A DNA stretch of 12,181 nt from Aquificota bacterium (GTDB lineage: Bacteria > Aquificota > Aquificia > Aquificales > Aquificaceae), in NCBI GenBank assembly GCA_013153455.1, contig JAADEK010000006.1, positions 1 to 12,181 on the forward strand, in the 5' to 3' direction. The notes beneath the pieces are model-generated. The model ran no database searches and was not told the DNA's origin. It worked only from the letters and a program-made list of their open reading frames with translations. A program made the translations under genes and the position numbers. Positions 1 through 8,666 of this stretch are shown piece after piece; position 1 is the stretch's first letter; every line of letters begins with the position of its first letter.

Positions 1-1665
<1,665 letters not shown>

Positions 1666-1670
1666 TTTTC

Positions 1671-1677
1671 GGGAGGT
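1671..1677 (+). promoter_or_regulatory. Ribosome binding site deciding the FadL-like start
   Basis: GGGAGGT ends 4 bases before the ATG at 1682. The in-frame GTG at 1676 sits inside this Shine-Dalgarno, so it cannot be the start; the ATG gives a clean signal peptide beginning MKKAF. Confidence 0.7.
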
Positions 1678-1681
1678 GGAA

Positions 1682-2896
1682 ATGAAGAAGGCTTTCGGGC
1701 TCCTCCTTTCCGTTCCCGCGCTTTGTATCGCGATAGGCTACAGGATACCGGAGCAGTCCCTTCGCTCAACCGCAACATCCGCAGCGTATACAGCATCCGC
1801 AAATCACGCGGACGCGGTTCACTTCAACCCCGCGAACATGAGCTTCCTAAAAGAGAGCTGGCTCTTTGAGACGGGTATACGCATCGTTTACCTCCCCGAG
1901 ATAGACTTTCGGGGAGCTGTCCTTGACCCTGTGTTGGGAGCGTATGTCCCGACGAGCACAAGCTCCTCATCCGAAACGCACGTGGCTCCCTACCTCCACC
2001 TCGTCTTTCCGCCCTACAAGAGCCTGCGCTTCGGTATCGCCTTCGTCACGCCCGCGGGTCTATCAAAGAAGTGGGACCAATACCCCGCGAGCGTATACGC
2101 GAAGGAGTTTACGCTGAAGGTCTACGAGCTTGACTTTGCGCTCTCTTGGAAGGTAAACGAGAAGCTCGCCCTCGGGGGAGGTCTCAGGGCTGTATACGCT
2201 ACGGGGACGGTTCAGCTTGAGCACCCGAGGGCTTTTCGGGTTGAGCTTGACGGGGATACGGACGTAAAACCCGGGTATTACCTCTCGGTCTCGTTCAAGC
2301 CGACGGAATCCCTCACCCTCTCCGCCCTTTGGCGCTCAAAGGTTGACCTTGATATAGAGGGCGACGCGAACGGACAGCTCGGGACTTACCCGCTCAATAC
2401 ATCGGGTGATGTCAGCGTTCCCCTTCCCGCGGAGCTCAGGCTCTCGGTCGCTTACGAGCTCGGGAACACGACGCTTGAGTTTACGCTTGAGAGGACGTTT
2501 TGGTCTTCATACGATTGGCTTGATTTCAACTACGACGACCCCGTCGCGGAGGCAAAGCTCGGAAAACCGATAAAAAAGGACTGGGACGACGTAAACACCT
2601 ACAGGTTCGGCATCTCCCACCGCTTCGGTGAGAGGTTTGAGGGCATGCTCGGGATAGCTTACGGGCAGTCACCTATACCCCAAGAGAGCCTCGGCTTTGA
2701 ACTCCCGGAGCCTAAATACGTCTGGATACTCTCCGCGGGAGGTCTATACAGGTTAAACAAAAACTGGGAAGTGGGTCTGGCTTACCTTTACCTCGCAAAC
2801 GGGGAGAGAAACGTAAACAACCTCAGGATAAGGGAGGGTAACTTCAGCGATATAAGCGCTCACCTCATCACGCTCTCGGTGGGGGCGCGCTTTTAG
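1682..2896 (+). CDS. FadL/OmpP1/TodX-family outer-membrane channel
   Basis: Predicted 14-stranded outer-membrane beta-barrel that passively admits hydrophobic compounds, as in the FadL/TodX family. The 404-residue product starts with a signal peptide (MKKAFGLLLSVPALCIAIG, cleavage near residue 19). The mature N-terminus has the family hatch signature: PEQSLRSTATSAAYTAS, then ADAVHFNPANMSF (about 43-55), equivalent to the ...FFNPAGM motif. The rest alternates polar and hydrophobic residues rich in Tyr, Trp and Gly, as in barrels, and ends in SVGARF with a terminal Phe, the usual beta-barrel assembly signal. Cys15 lies in the signal peptide but PALC is not a good lipobox, so this is not a lipoprotein. 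Substrate cannot be read from sequence. It lies 16 bases after pyrG with a strong Shine-Dalgarno, so it probably shares that transcript. Confidence 0.88.
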   Translation: MKKAFGLLLSVPALCIAIGYRIPEQSLRSTATSAAYTASANHADAVHFNPANMSFLKESWLFETGIRIVYLPEIDFRGAVLDPVLGAYVPTSTSSSSETHVAPYLHLVFPPYKSLRFGIAFVTPAGLSKKWDQYPASVYAKEFTLKVYELDFALSWKVNEKLALGGGLRAVYATGTVQLEHPRAFRVELDGDTDVKPGYYLSVSFKPTESLTLSALWRSKVDLDIEGDANGQLGTYPLNTSGDVSVPLPAELRLSVAYELGNTTLEFTLERTFWSSYDWLDFNYDDPVAEAKLGKPIKKDWDDVNTYRFGISHRFGERFEGMLGIAYGQSPIPQESLGFELPEPKYVWILSAGGLYRLNKNWEVGLAYLYLANGERNVNNLRIREGNFSDISAHLITLSVGARF

Positions 2897-2910
2897 TCCC
2901 CCCGCAACCA

Positions 2911-2916
2911 TATATT
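2911..2916 (+). promoter_or_regulatory. Candidate -10 element for miaB (leaderless layout)
   Basis: TATATT (5/6 match to TATAAT) lies within an AT-rich 11-base palindrome (2912-2922, ATATTAAATAT). A start at about 2923 would leave only 2 bases before the miaB ATG at 2925. No good -35 was seen, and no Shine-Dalgarno exists in the 28-base gap. Confidence 0.35.
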
Positions 2917-2924
2917 AAATATTT

Positions 2925-4247
2925 ATGAGTAAGAAGTTTTACATAAAGACCTTCGGTTGTCAGATGAACTTTAACGACTCGGAGCGCCTGAGGGGGCTCC
3001 TGAGGAGTATCGGATACGAACCCGCAAACACTTGGGAAGAGGCGGACTTAATCATACTAAATACATGCACCGTTCGTGAGAAACCCGACCAAAAGGTTCT
3101 CTCACACCTCGGTGAGTATAAAAAGATAAAGGAAAAGAACCCGAACGCCCTTATAGCGGTAGCGGGCTGTCTCGCGCAGAGGGCGGGCTGGGAGCTCGTT
3201 CAGAAGGCTCCCGTCATAGACATAATGTTCTCTTCCTTCAACATGCACCAGCTTCCGGAGCTCATAAATCAAGCTCAAGCGGGATACAAAGCCATAGCCA
3301 TACTTGACGAACCCCCGCCCGACGAGGACAAGATATGGGAGTTCCCGACCGAGCGCGATAACCCTTATTGCGCATACGTGACCGTTATGAAGGGCTGTGA
3401 TAAGAGATGCACCTACTGCGTTGTTCCCGCAACCCGAGGGCGCGAGCGCTCAAGGAGCCTTGAGAGCATCCTTGAGGAGGTAAAGAGGCTCACCGATGAG
3501 GGAGTGAGGGAGATACACCTCCTCGGTCAGAACGTAACCGCTTGGGGAAGAGACCTCCCCGAGCCCGTTCCCTTCTCGGAGCTCCTTTACCGCGTCTCGC
3601 AAATACCCGGCGTTGAGCGCATACGCTTCACAACCGGACACCCGAAAGACCTCACCGACGACGTGATTGAAGCTATGGCGGAGATACCCCAAGTCTGCAA
3701 CGCCCTTCACCTTCCGTTTCAAGCGGGTTCGGACAGGATTCTCGCCCTTATGGACAGGGGATACACGAAGGAGGAATACCTTGAGAAGATACGAAAGCTA
3801 AAGGAAAAGGTAAAGGGTATAGCCCTATCAACGGACGTGATAGTCGGTTTCCCCACGGAAACCGAAGAGGACTTTGAGGAAACGCTTGACGTCCTCAAGA
3901 AGGTAAGGTTTGAACAGGTCTTCTCCTTCAAGTTCTCACCCCGTCCCGGGACACCCGCCGCAAACATGGAGGGACAGCTCCCCGATGAGGTAAAGACGGA
4001 GAGGATGAGGAGACTCCTTGAGCTCCAAAAGAGCATCCTCTCGGAGATAGCGAAGAGCTACGAGGGAACCGTTCAGGAGGTTCTCGTAGAGGAGGAGAAG
4101 GACGGGAAGCTCATAGGGAGGACGAGCACGAACAAGTGGGCTACCCTCTCGGGAAGCCCCGAGCTTCTCGGAAAGATTGTGAGGATTAAGGTCACAAAGG
4201 CTTCACCCTTCAACCTTGAGGGTGAGATACTGGAGGTGGTAAAATGA
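2925..4247 (+). CDS. miaB: tRNA-2-methylthio-N6-isopentenyladenosine synthase (radical SAM)
   Basis: Methylthiolates i6A37 to ms2i6A in tRNAs reading UNN codons, using two [4Fe-4S] clusters and S-adenosylmethionine. The 440-residue protein shows the full methylthiotransferase order. The N-terminal UPF0004 domain has Cys12 (FGCQMN), Cys48 (LNTCTVRE) and Cys82 (AGCLAQR). The radical SAM core has Cys158-X3-Cys162-X2-Cys165 (KGCDKRCTYCVVPATRGRERSR). A C-terminal TRAM domain spans about 375-438. The FGCQMN and TRGRERSR motifs fit MiaB better than RimO or MtaB. The substrate-making MiaA is not in the window. The ATG at 2925 has no Shine-Dalgarno but is the natural family N-terminus. The stop overlaps the next start by 4 bases (ATGA), so the two genes are probably translationally coupled. 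Confidence 0.96.
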   Translation: MSKKFYIKTFGCQMNFNDSERLRGLLRSIGYEPANTWEEADLIILNTCTVREKPDQKVLSHLGEYKKIKEKNPNALIAVAGCLAQRAGWELVQKAPVIDIMFSSFNMHQLPELINQAQAGYKAIAILDEPPPDEDKIWEFPTERDNPYCAYVTVMKGCDKRCTYCVVPATRGRERSRSLESILEEVKRLTDEGVREIHLLGQNVTAWGRDLPEPVPFSELLYRVSQIPGVERIRFTTGHPKDLTDDVIEAMAEIPQVCNALHLPFQAGSDRILALMDRGYTKEEYLEKIRKLKEKVKGIALSTDVIVGFPTETEEDFEETLDVLKKVRFEQVFSFKFSPRPGTPAANMEGQLPDEVKTERMRRLLELQKSILSEIAKSYEGTVQEVLVEEEKDGKLIGRTSTNKWATLSGSPELLGKIVRIKVTKASPFNLEGEILEVVK

Positions 4248-4741
4248 GCGAGCTTGTTGAGATGGAAGTTCACGGCATCACCTTAGACCCCACGTCCCAG
4301 ATGCCGATAGTTGTCCTAAAGAGTAAAGAAGACGAGACCGTAATCCTGCCCATATGGATAGGGGCGTGGGAAGCCAACTCAATAGCGATGAAGCTTCAAG
4401 GGGTAGAGCCTCCCCGCCCGATGACCTACGACCTCCTTAAGAACATCATCACCGAGATGGGCGGGAACGTTGAGAGGGTCGTGATAAGCGACCTTAGAAA
4501 CCACACCTACTTCGCGGAGATATACATAAACCAAGGGAACAACACACTCGTCATAGACTCCCGCCCCAGCGACGCGATAAACTTAGCCCTCAGATTCGGC
4601 GCCCCCATATTCACCACACCCGAAGTCCTTGAGAAATCCGCGATACCCCAACCGCAGGAGGACGAGGAGAAGAAGAAACTGAGGGAGTGGCTTGAGAACA
4701 TAAAGCCCGAGGACTTCGGTATAGGCGGTGAGAAGGGTTAA
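4244..4741 (+). CDS. Bifunctional nuclease family protein (BFN, DUF151)
   Basis: A 165-residue protein of the BFN/DUF151 family, some members of which have been reported to have DNase and RNase activity; the bacterial role is poorly known. Family landmarks are MPIVVLK (20-26), LPIWIGAWEANSIAMKL (35-51), RPMTYDLL (58-65) and the signature IDSRPSDAINLALR (104-117), followed by PIF...EVL. A charged tail after about residue 138 is rich in Glu/Lys, and there is no C-terminal UVR motif, unlike some longer homologues. The ATG at 4244 overlaps the miaB stop (ATGA) and follows GGAGGTGGT at 4232-4240. Coupling to miaB suggests shared expression, and a link to RNA metabolism is inference only. Its stop overlaps the convergent nth stop within TTAA (4738-4741). 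Confidence 0.9.
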   Translation: MSELVEMEVHGITLDPTSQMPIVVLKSKEDETVILPIWIGAWEANSIAMKLQGVEPPRPMTYDLLKNIITEMGGNVERVVISDLRNHTYFAEIYINQGNNTLVIDSRPSDAINLALRFGAPIFTTPEVLEKSAIPQPQEDEEKKKLREWLENIKPEDFGIGGEKG

Positions 4742-5379
4742 AAGCACTTTGAGCAGTAGCTCTCAATCGGGCAGGCGTGGCAAAGCGGTTTTTTGGGCAA
4801 GCATACGCTCTGCCCGAACGCAACGAGAAGGTAGTTCACCTCCCCCCACAGCTCGGGGGGAAGTATCTCCATCAGCTTCCTCTCCGTCTCCTCGGGCGTT
4901 TTCGTCTTTATGAGGCACCACCTGTTTGTTATCCGGTGAACGTGGACGTCAACAACGACCGCGGGCTTACCGAATCCCTTTGAAAGAACGAGGTTGGCGA
5001 CCTTCCTGCCGACCCCCGGAAGCCTCAGAAGCTCCTCAAGCGTGTCCGGGACCCTACCCCCGAACTCCTCGCTGAGAACCCTCGCAATCTCCTTAAGTTG
5101 TTTTGCCTTCGTCCGATAAAAGCCCACCGGGTATATTAGCCTTTCTATCTCGCTTTGTGTAAGCTGTAGGAGCTCTTCGGGACTCTTTGCGCGCGAAAAG
5201 AGGCGCTCGCAGGCTTCGCGCGTTGTGTCGTCCCGCGTTCGCGTAGAAAGGAGCGCACAAACGAGCACGCGAAAGGGTTCCCCCCCGTGCGTTCTCATCA
5301 TCCGCCCCACGGGTGCGTTCCATTTTCTGAATTCCCGCTTCAGTATCCCGAGGACTTTCGGGAGTTCCTCCTTCCTCAT
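4738..5379 (-). CDS. nth: Endonuclease III (DNA glycosylase/AP lyase)
   Basis: Base-excision repair enzyme that removes oxidised pyrimidines and nicks the abasic site by beta-elimination. The 213-residue protein matches the normal length. It has the helix-hairpin-helix LPGVGRKVAN with catalytic Lys126 (E. coli Lys120), the catalytic Asp144 in VVDVHVHRITNR (E. coli Asp138), and the [4Fe-4S] loop Cys193-X6-Cys200-X2-Cys203-X5-Cys209. The damage-recognition segment reads LLSTRTRDDTT (43-53) in place of the enterobacterial LLSAQATD, a version I associate with thermophile and archaeal homologues. The ATG at 5379 has no Shine-Dalgarno, but a -10-like hexamer lies just upstream. It is convergent with the DUF151 gene (4-base overlap) and divergent from the activase operon. 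Confidence 0.95.
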   Translation of the reverse strand: MRKEELPKVLGILKREFRKWNAPVGRMMRTHGGEPFRVLVCALLSTRTRDDTTREACERLFSRAKSPEELLQLTQSEIERLIYPVGFYRTKAKQLKEIARVLSEEFGGRVPDTLEELLRLPGVGRKVANLVLSKGFGKPAVVVDVHVHRITNRWCLIKTKTPEETERKLMEILPPELWGEVNYLLVAFGQSVCLPKKPLCHACPIESYCSKCF

Positions 5380-5388
5380 AGTGGGATA

Positions 5389-5394
5389 ATTTTA
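5389..5394 (-). promoter_or_regulatory. Candidate -10 element for nth (leaderless layout)
   Basis: On the minus strand TAAAAT (5/6 match to TATAAT) predicts a start near 5382, 3 bases before the nth ATG. No convincing -35 was seen at the right spacing. Confidence 0.3.
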
Positions 5395-5420
5395 AGCGGG
5401 TATGGCGAAAATCATGAAAC

Positions 5421-5435
5421 AAGCGCGAAGCGCTT
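5421..5435 (+). repeat. Perfect inverted repeat / hairpin in the divergent spacer
   Basis: AAGCGC-GAA-GCGCTT is a perfect 6-bp dyad with a 3-base centre in the 90-base spacer (5380-5469) between nth and the activase operon. Its centre contains GCGAAGC, known as an unusually stable DNA mini-hairpin. It lies about 35 bases upstream of the 5470 start. It is not followed by a T-run, so it is not a standard terminator. An operator or a 5'-leader hairpin is possible. Confidence 0.45.
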
Positions 5436-5469
5436 CATTAACTTTTAACATGGAACGAGGGAGGAAGAG

Positions 5470-7281
5470 ATGCTGAGGGTGGGGCTTGATGTCGGCTCCA
5501 CGACCGTAAAGGCGGTCGTTCTTGACGAGAGGGGAAACGTCCTTTGGAAGGACTACAGGCGCCACAAAACGCGCCAGATGGAGACCGTCATAGACTTCCT
5601 TGAGAGGATAAAAAGGGAGCTGGGCGTAAAGAGGTTCGCCCTCTTTTGCGCGGGAAGCGGTGCGAGGAGGGTCGCGGAGCTTCTTGGGGGGAAGTTTATT
5701 CAGGAGGTAAACGCTCTGGGGTTTGCGGTGGAGAAGCTCTTTCCGAGGGCTGGCTCCGTGTTTGAGCTCGGGGGTCAGGACGCGAAGTTTATCGTTTGGA
5801 TACGCGAAGGGGAGAGGGTGAGGAAGTTCGCGAGCATGAACGACAAGTGTGCGGGAGGAACCGGAGCGACGATAGACAGGATACTGACAAAGCTCTCGTT
5901 GAGTCCCGAGGAGGTGAGCTCCATACGCTACGACCCCAAGAAGGTTCATCCCGTGGCGGGCAAGTGCGGTGTTTTCGCGGAGAGCGACATAAACTCCCTC
6001 CAAAAAAGCGGTGTCCCGAAGGACGAGCTGATAATCTCCCTCTTTGACGCGATAGTCCTTCAGAACCTCACCGTCCTCACGAGGGGACACACACCGAGAC
6101 CCGACGTTCTGCTCCTCGGGGGTCCGAACGCTTACTTCCCCGCGCTCCGTGAAGCTTGGGAGTATCACATAAGGAGCCTGTGGGAGGAGAGGGGATTTGA
6201 AGGGGGTGAGGTTTTCCTCCCGGAGGATGCGACGTATTTCGTAGCCCTCGGGAGCGCCCTGCTTTCGGAGTTTGAGGAGGTGAGGGAGGTTGAGGACCTC
6301 TCCCCGCTTTACAGGTTCCTTGAGGAAAGGGAGAAGATAAAAGAGCAAACGGGACAGCCCGCCCTTTGGAAGACGCGCGAAGAGCTTGAGGAATTCCTCA
6401 AAAAATACGCGCCCGCTCCTCCCGCACCCGCTCCTAAGGACGTTCGGGGCGTTTACATAGGTGTTGACGGGGGCTCAACCTCAACGAAGGGCGTTTTCCT
6501 GAGCGAGAAGGGCGAGCTGATTCTGAGCGCATACAAGCTCTCGGAGGGAGACCCCATACGTGATACGAAGGAGATACTCCTGAAGCTAAAGGAGGACGCG
6601 GAAAGGCTCGGTATAAAGACCGAAGTCCTCGGTGTAGGTTTTACGGGATACGCAAAGGATTTATTAAAGACCGCCTTCGGCGGTGATGTTGCGATTGTTG
6701 AGACCGTAGCCCACACGCTCGGAGCCCTTAAGTTCTTTCCCGACGCGGAGGTCATATGCGACGTGGGCGGTCAGGACATAAAGGTGATAATCCTACGTGA
6801 CGGGAAGGTAAAGGACTTCAGGCTAAACACGCAGTGCTCCGCGGGAAACGGATACTACCTTCAGGCTACAGCCCAGCGCTTCGGCTACAGGGTTGAGGAG
6901 TATGCGCAGGTAGCCTTCAGGGCGAGGTTCTGTCCCTCGTTTAACTTCGGGTGCGCGGTGTTCTTGGAGGCGGACATAGTAAACTTCCAACAGCTCGGTT
7001 GGAACGCGGAGGAGATAATGGCTGGGCTCGCTAAGGTTCTTCCCCTGAACGTTTGGCTTTACGTGATGCAAGAGCCTAACCTCAGGAGGCTCGGGAAGGT
7101 TTTCGTCCTTCAGGGGGGAACGCATAAGAACCTCGCGGTCGTGAAGGCTCAGGTAGACTTCATAACCCAAAGGGTTCCGGACGCGCGCGTCTACGTGCAC
7201 CCGCACGGTTCCGTCGCGGGAGCAATAGGCGCGGGACTTGAGGCTATGAGGGCTATAAAGCTCAAGGAGGCTGTCGCGTGA
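5470..7281 (+). CDS. Double-module BadF/BadG/BcrA/BcrD-type ATPase (2-hydroxyacyl-CoA dehydratase activase family)
   Basis: In characterised relatives (HgdC, BcrA/D) such ATPases couple ATP hydrolysis to low-potential electron transfer through one [4Fe-4S] cluster per dimer. This 603-residue protein holds two complete ASKHA modules in tandem. Module 1 (about 1-270) has DVGSTTVKA (7-15), ELGGQDAKF (99-107), Cys127 in NDKCAGGTGA and Cys166 in GKCGVFAESD. Module 2 (about 327-595) has GVDGGSTSTKG (331-341), DVGGQDIKV (431-439), Cys456 in TQCSAGNGYY and Cys495 in FGCAVFLEAD. A Pro/Ala-rich linker (about 314-323) separates them. Both modules keep the cluster-binding cysteine pair, so the protein could act as an intramolecular pseudo-dimer. 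The ATG at 5470 follows GGAGG (5460-5464). It overlaps the next gene by 4 bases (GTGA). The electron acceptor is probably one of the two downstream products. Function is unassigned. Confidence 0.9.
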   Translation: MLRVGLDVGSTTVKAVVLDERGNVLWKDYRRHKTRQMETVIDFLERIKRELGVKRFALFCAGSGARRVAELLGGKFIQEVNALGFAVEKLFPRAGSVFELGGQDAKFIVWIREGERVRKFASMNDKCAGGTGATIDRILTKLSLSPEEVSSIRYDPKKVHPVAGKCGVFAESDINSLQKSGVPKDELIISLFDAIVLQNLTVLTRGHTPRPDVLLLGGPNAYFPALREAWEYHIRSLWEERGFEGGEVFLPEDATYFVALGSALLSEFEEVREVEDLSPLYRFLEEREKIKEQTGQPALWKTREELEEFLKKYAPAPPAPAPKDVRGVYIGVDGGSTSTKGVFLSEKGELILSAYKLSEGDPIRDTKEILLKLKEDAERLGIKTEVLGVGFTGYAKDLLKTAFGGDVAIVETVAHTLGALKFFPDAEVICDVGGQDIKVIILRDGKVKDFRLNTQCSAGNGYYLQATAQRFGYRVEEYAQVAFRARFCPSFNFGCAVFLEADIVNFQQLGWNAEEIMAGLAKVLPLNVWLYVMQEPNLRRLGKVFVLQGGTHKNLAVVKAQVDFITQRVPDARVYVHPHGSVAGAIGAGLEAMRAIKLKEAVA

Positions 7282-8666
7282 CCAACTTCATCGGCTTTGA
7301 GAACCTCACAAGCATAGACTACGAGACGAAAAGGGGTGAGGAGACGCGTTGCCACTTTTGCCAAAACAAGTGCGTGAGGACGTTCGTTGAGCTGAGGGCG
7401 GGAGAGAGGAAATACACGCACATAATCGCGCCCTGCGAGAAGGGGGAGGTTCTCACGAAAGACGAGCTCAGGAAGCTTATGGCGGAGCGCTCAAAGCAAA
7501 AGCAAAAGTTCCCCAACTTTGTTGAACTCTCAAACAAGCTCCTCTTTTCCTCATACAACCCCCCCGCGGTTGTGAGGAGCACGTGGAGGGACATCTTCAG
7601 GAAGAAAAAGCTCGCTTTCTTGAGAAGGGCGCGCGTCGGGATACCGAGGGTATTGAATACCTACGGGCTTGCCCCCTTCTTCAGGACATACCTTGAAGCC
7701 CTCGGTGTCCGAAAGGTAATCTTCTCCCCCCCGACGAGCGAAGAGCTATACAGAAAGGGAGCAAAGAGGGGTTCAATAGACCCGTGCTTTCCCTCAAAGG
7801 TAGCCCTCGCACACACGCACCACCTCCTTTACGAGGAGGAGGTTGATATCATACTCTTTCCCTGCGTGAGGACGCTCCCTCCGGAGCTCAGGAACGCGGA
7901 GGGGCATTGGGCTTGCCCCACCGTATCCGCAACACCCGAGGTCGTGAAGGCGAGCTTCACAACGGAAGAGGACGAGTTCAGAAAGAGGGGAGTTCTTTTC
8001 CTCAACCCCGTTCTTGACTTTGAGGACGAGGAGCTTCTTGAGCGCCAGCTTTACGAGACCTTCTCCCCGGTCTTCGGTATAACGAGGGCGGAAAACAGGG
8101 AAGCGGTAAGGCTCGCCTTCGGTGCCCTCTCTTCCTACAAGGAAAACCTGAGGAGAAAGGCAAAGGAGGTTTTAGAAACACTTGAAGAGGAAAAAAGGGT
8201 CGGGGTTCTCATCCTCGGGCGCCCCTACCACAACGACCCCGGTCTTAACCACGGTATACCGGAGGAGATAAACAAGCTCGGTTATCCCGTCTTTACGATA
8301 GACAGCCTCCCGAGGGACGAAGAGACGCTCACGAAACTCTTCGGAAGCGAGAAAGACCCCCTTGACATAAGCGACGAGTGGAAGAAATGCTACAGCGAGA
8401 ACTCCTCACTCAAGGTCTGGGGTGCTAAGTTCGCGTCGCTCCACCCGAACCTCGCGGTCGTTGACCTCTCTTCATTCCGTTGCGGGCACGACGCCCCCAT
8501 ATACTCACTCGTAGACGAGATACTCAGGAGAACGAAGACACCCTACTTTACCTTTCACGAGCTTGACGAGAACAAGCCCTCGGGTTCCATAAAGATAAGG
8601 GTTGAGACGATTGACTACTTCCTCAAGCTCTACGAGTCGGAAACACTTAGGGGAGGTGGCGCATGA
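7278..8666 (+). CDS. DUF2229-type acyl-CoA dehydratase activase-related protein with N-terminal Cys cluster
   Basis: I recognise this 462-residue protein as the middle part (DUF2229) of the giant activase-related proteins of anaerobes; its biochemical role is not known. The N-terminus has Cys25-X2-Cys28-X3-Cys32 with Cys53 in APCEKG, a likely zinc or Fe-S knuckle. The DUF2229 core begins near 118 with VGIPRVLNTYG and contains SPPTSEELYRKG, Cys170 in DPCFPSK, Cys196 in LFPCVRT and Cys213 in WACPTVS. The C-terminal part has LGRPYHNDPGLNHGIP (313-328), SSFRCGHDAPIYSLVDEI (398-415, Cys402) and a conserved DENKPSGSIKIRVETIDYFL tail. The GTG start follows AAGGAGG (7264-7270, 7-base spacing) and overlaps the upstream stop. 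Its own stop overlaps the next start (ATGA). Co-translation at both ends suggests a complex of the three products. Confidence 0.87.
   Translation: MTNFIGFENLTSIDYETKRGEETRCHFCQNKCVRTFVELRAGERKYTHIIAPCEKGEVLTKDELRKLMAERSKQKQKFPNFVELSNKLLFSSYNPPAVVRSTWRDIFRKKKLAFLRRARVGIPRVLNTYGLAPFFRTYLEALGVRKVIFSPPTSEELYRKGAKRGSIDPCFPSKVALAHTHHLLYEEEVDIILFPCVRTLPPELRNAEGHWACPTVSATPEVVKASFTTEEDEFRKRGVLFLNPVLDFEDEELLERQLYETFSPVFGITRAENREAVRLAFGALSSYKENLRRKAKEVLETLEEEKRVGVLILGRPYHNDPGLNHGIPEEINKLGYPVFTIDSLPRDEETLTKLFGSEKDPLDISDEWKKCYSENSSLKVWGAKFASLHPNLAVVDLSSFRCGHDAPIYSLVDEILRRTKTPYFTFHELDENKPSGSIKIRVETIDYFLKLYESETLRGGGA

Noticed and set aside
2881..2902. GGGGG...CCCCC potential hairpin across the end of the FadL-type gene
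   Set aside because: Five-base stem with a 12-base loop and no T-run after it; weak as a terminator, and probably chance in GC-rich coding sequence.
5392..6348. Long minus-strand open frame (318 codons)
   Set aside because: It lies opposite the conserved first activase module, has no family resemblance and begins in the divergent spacer; a shadow of the real gene.
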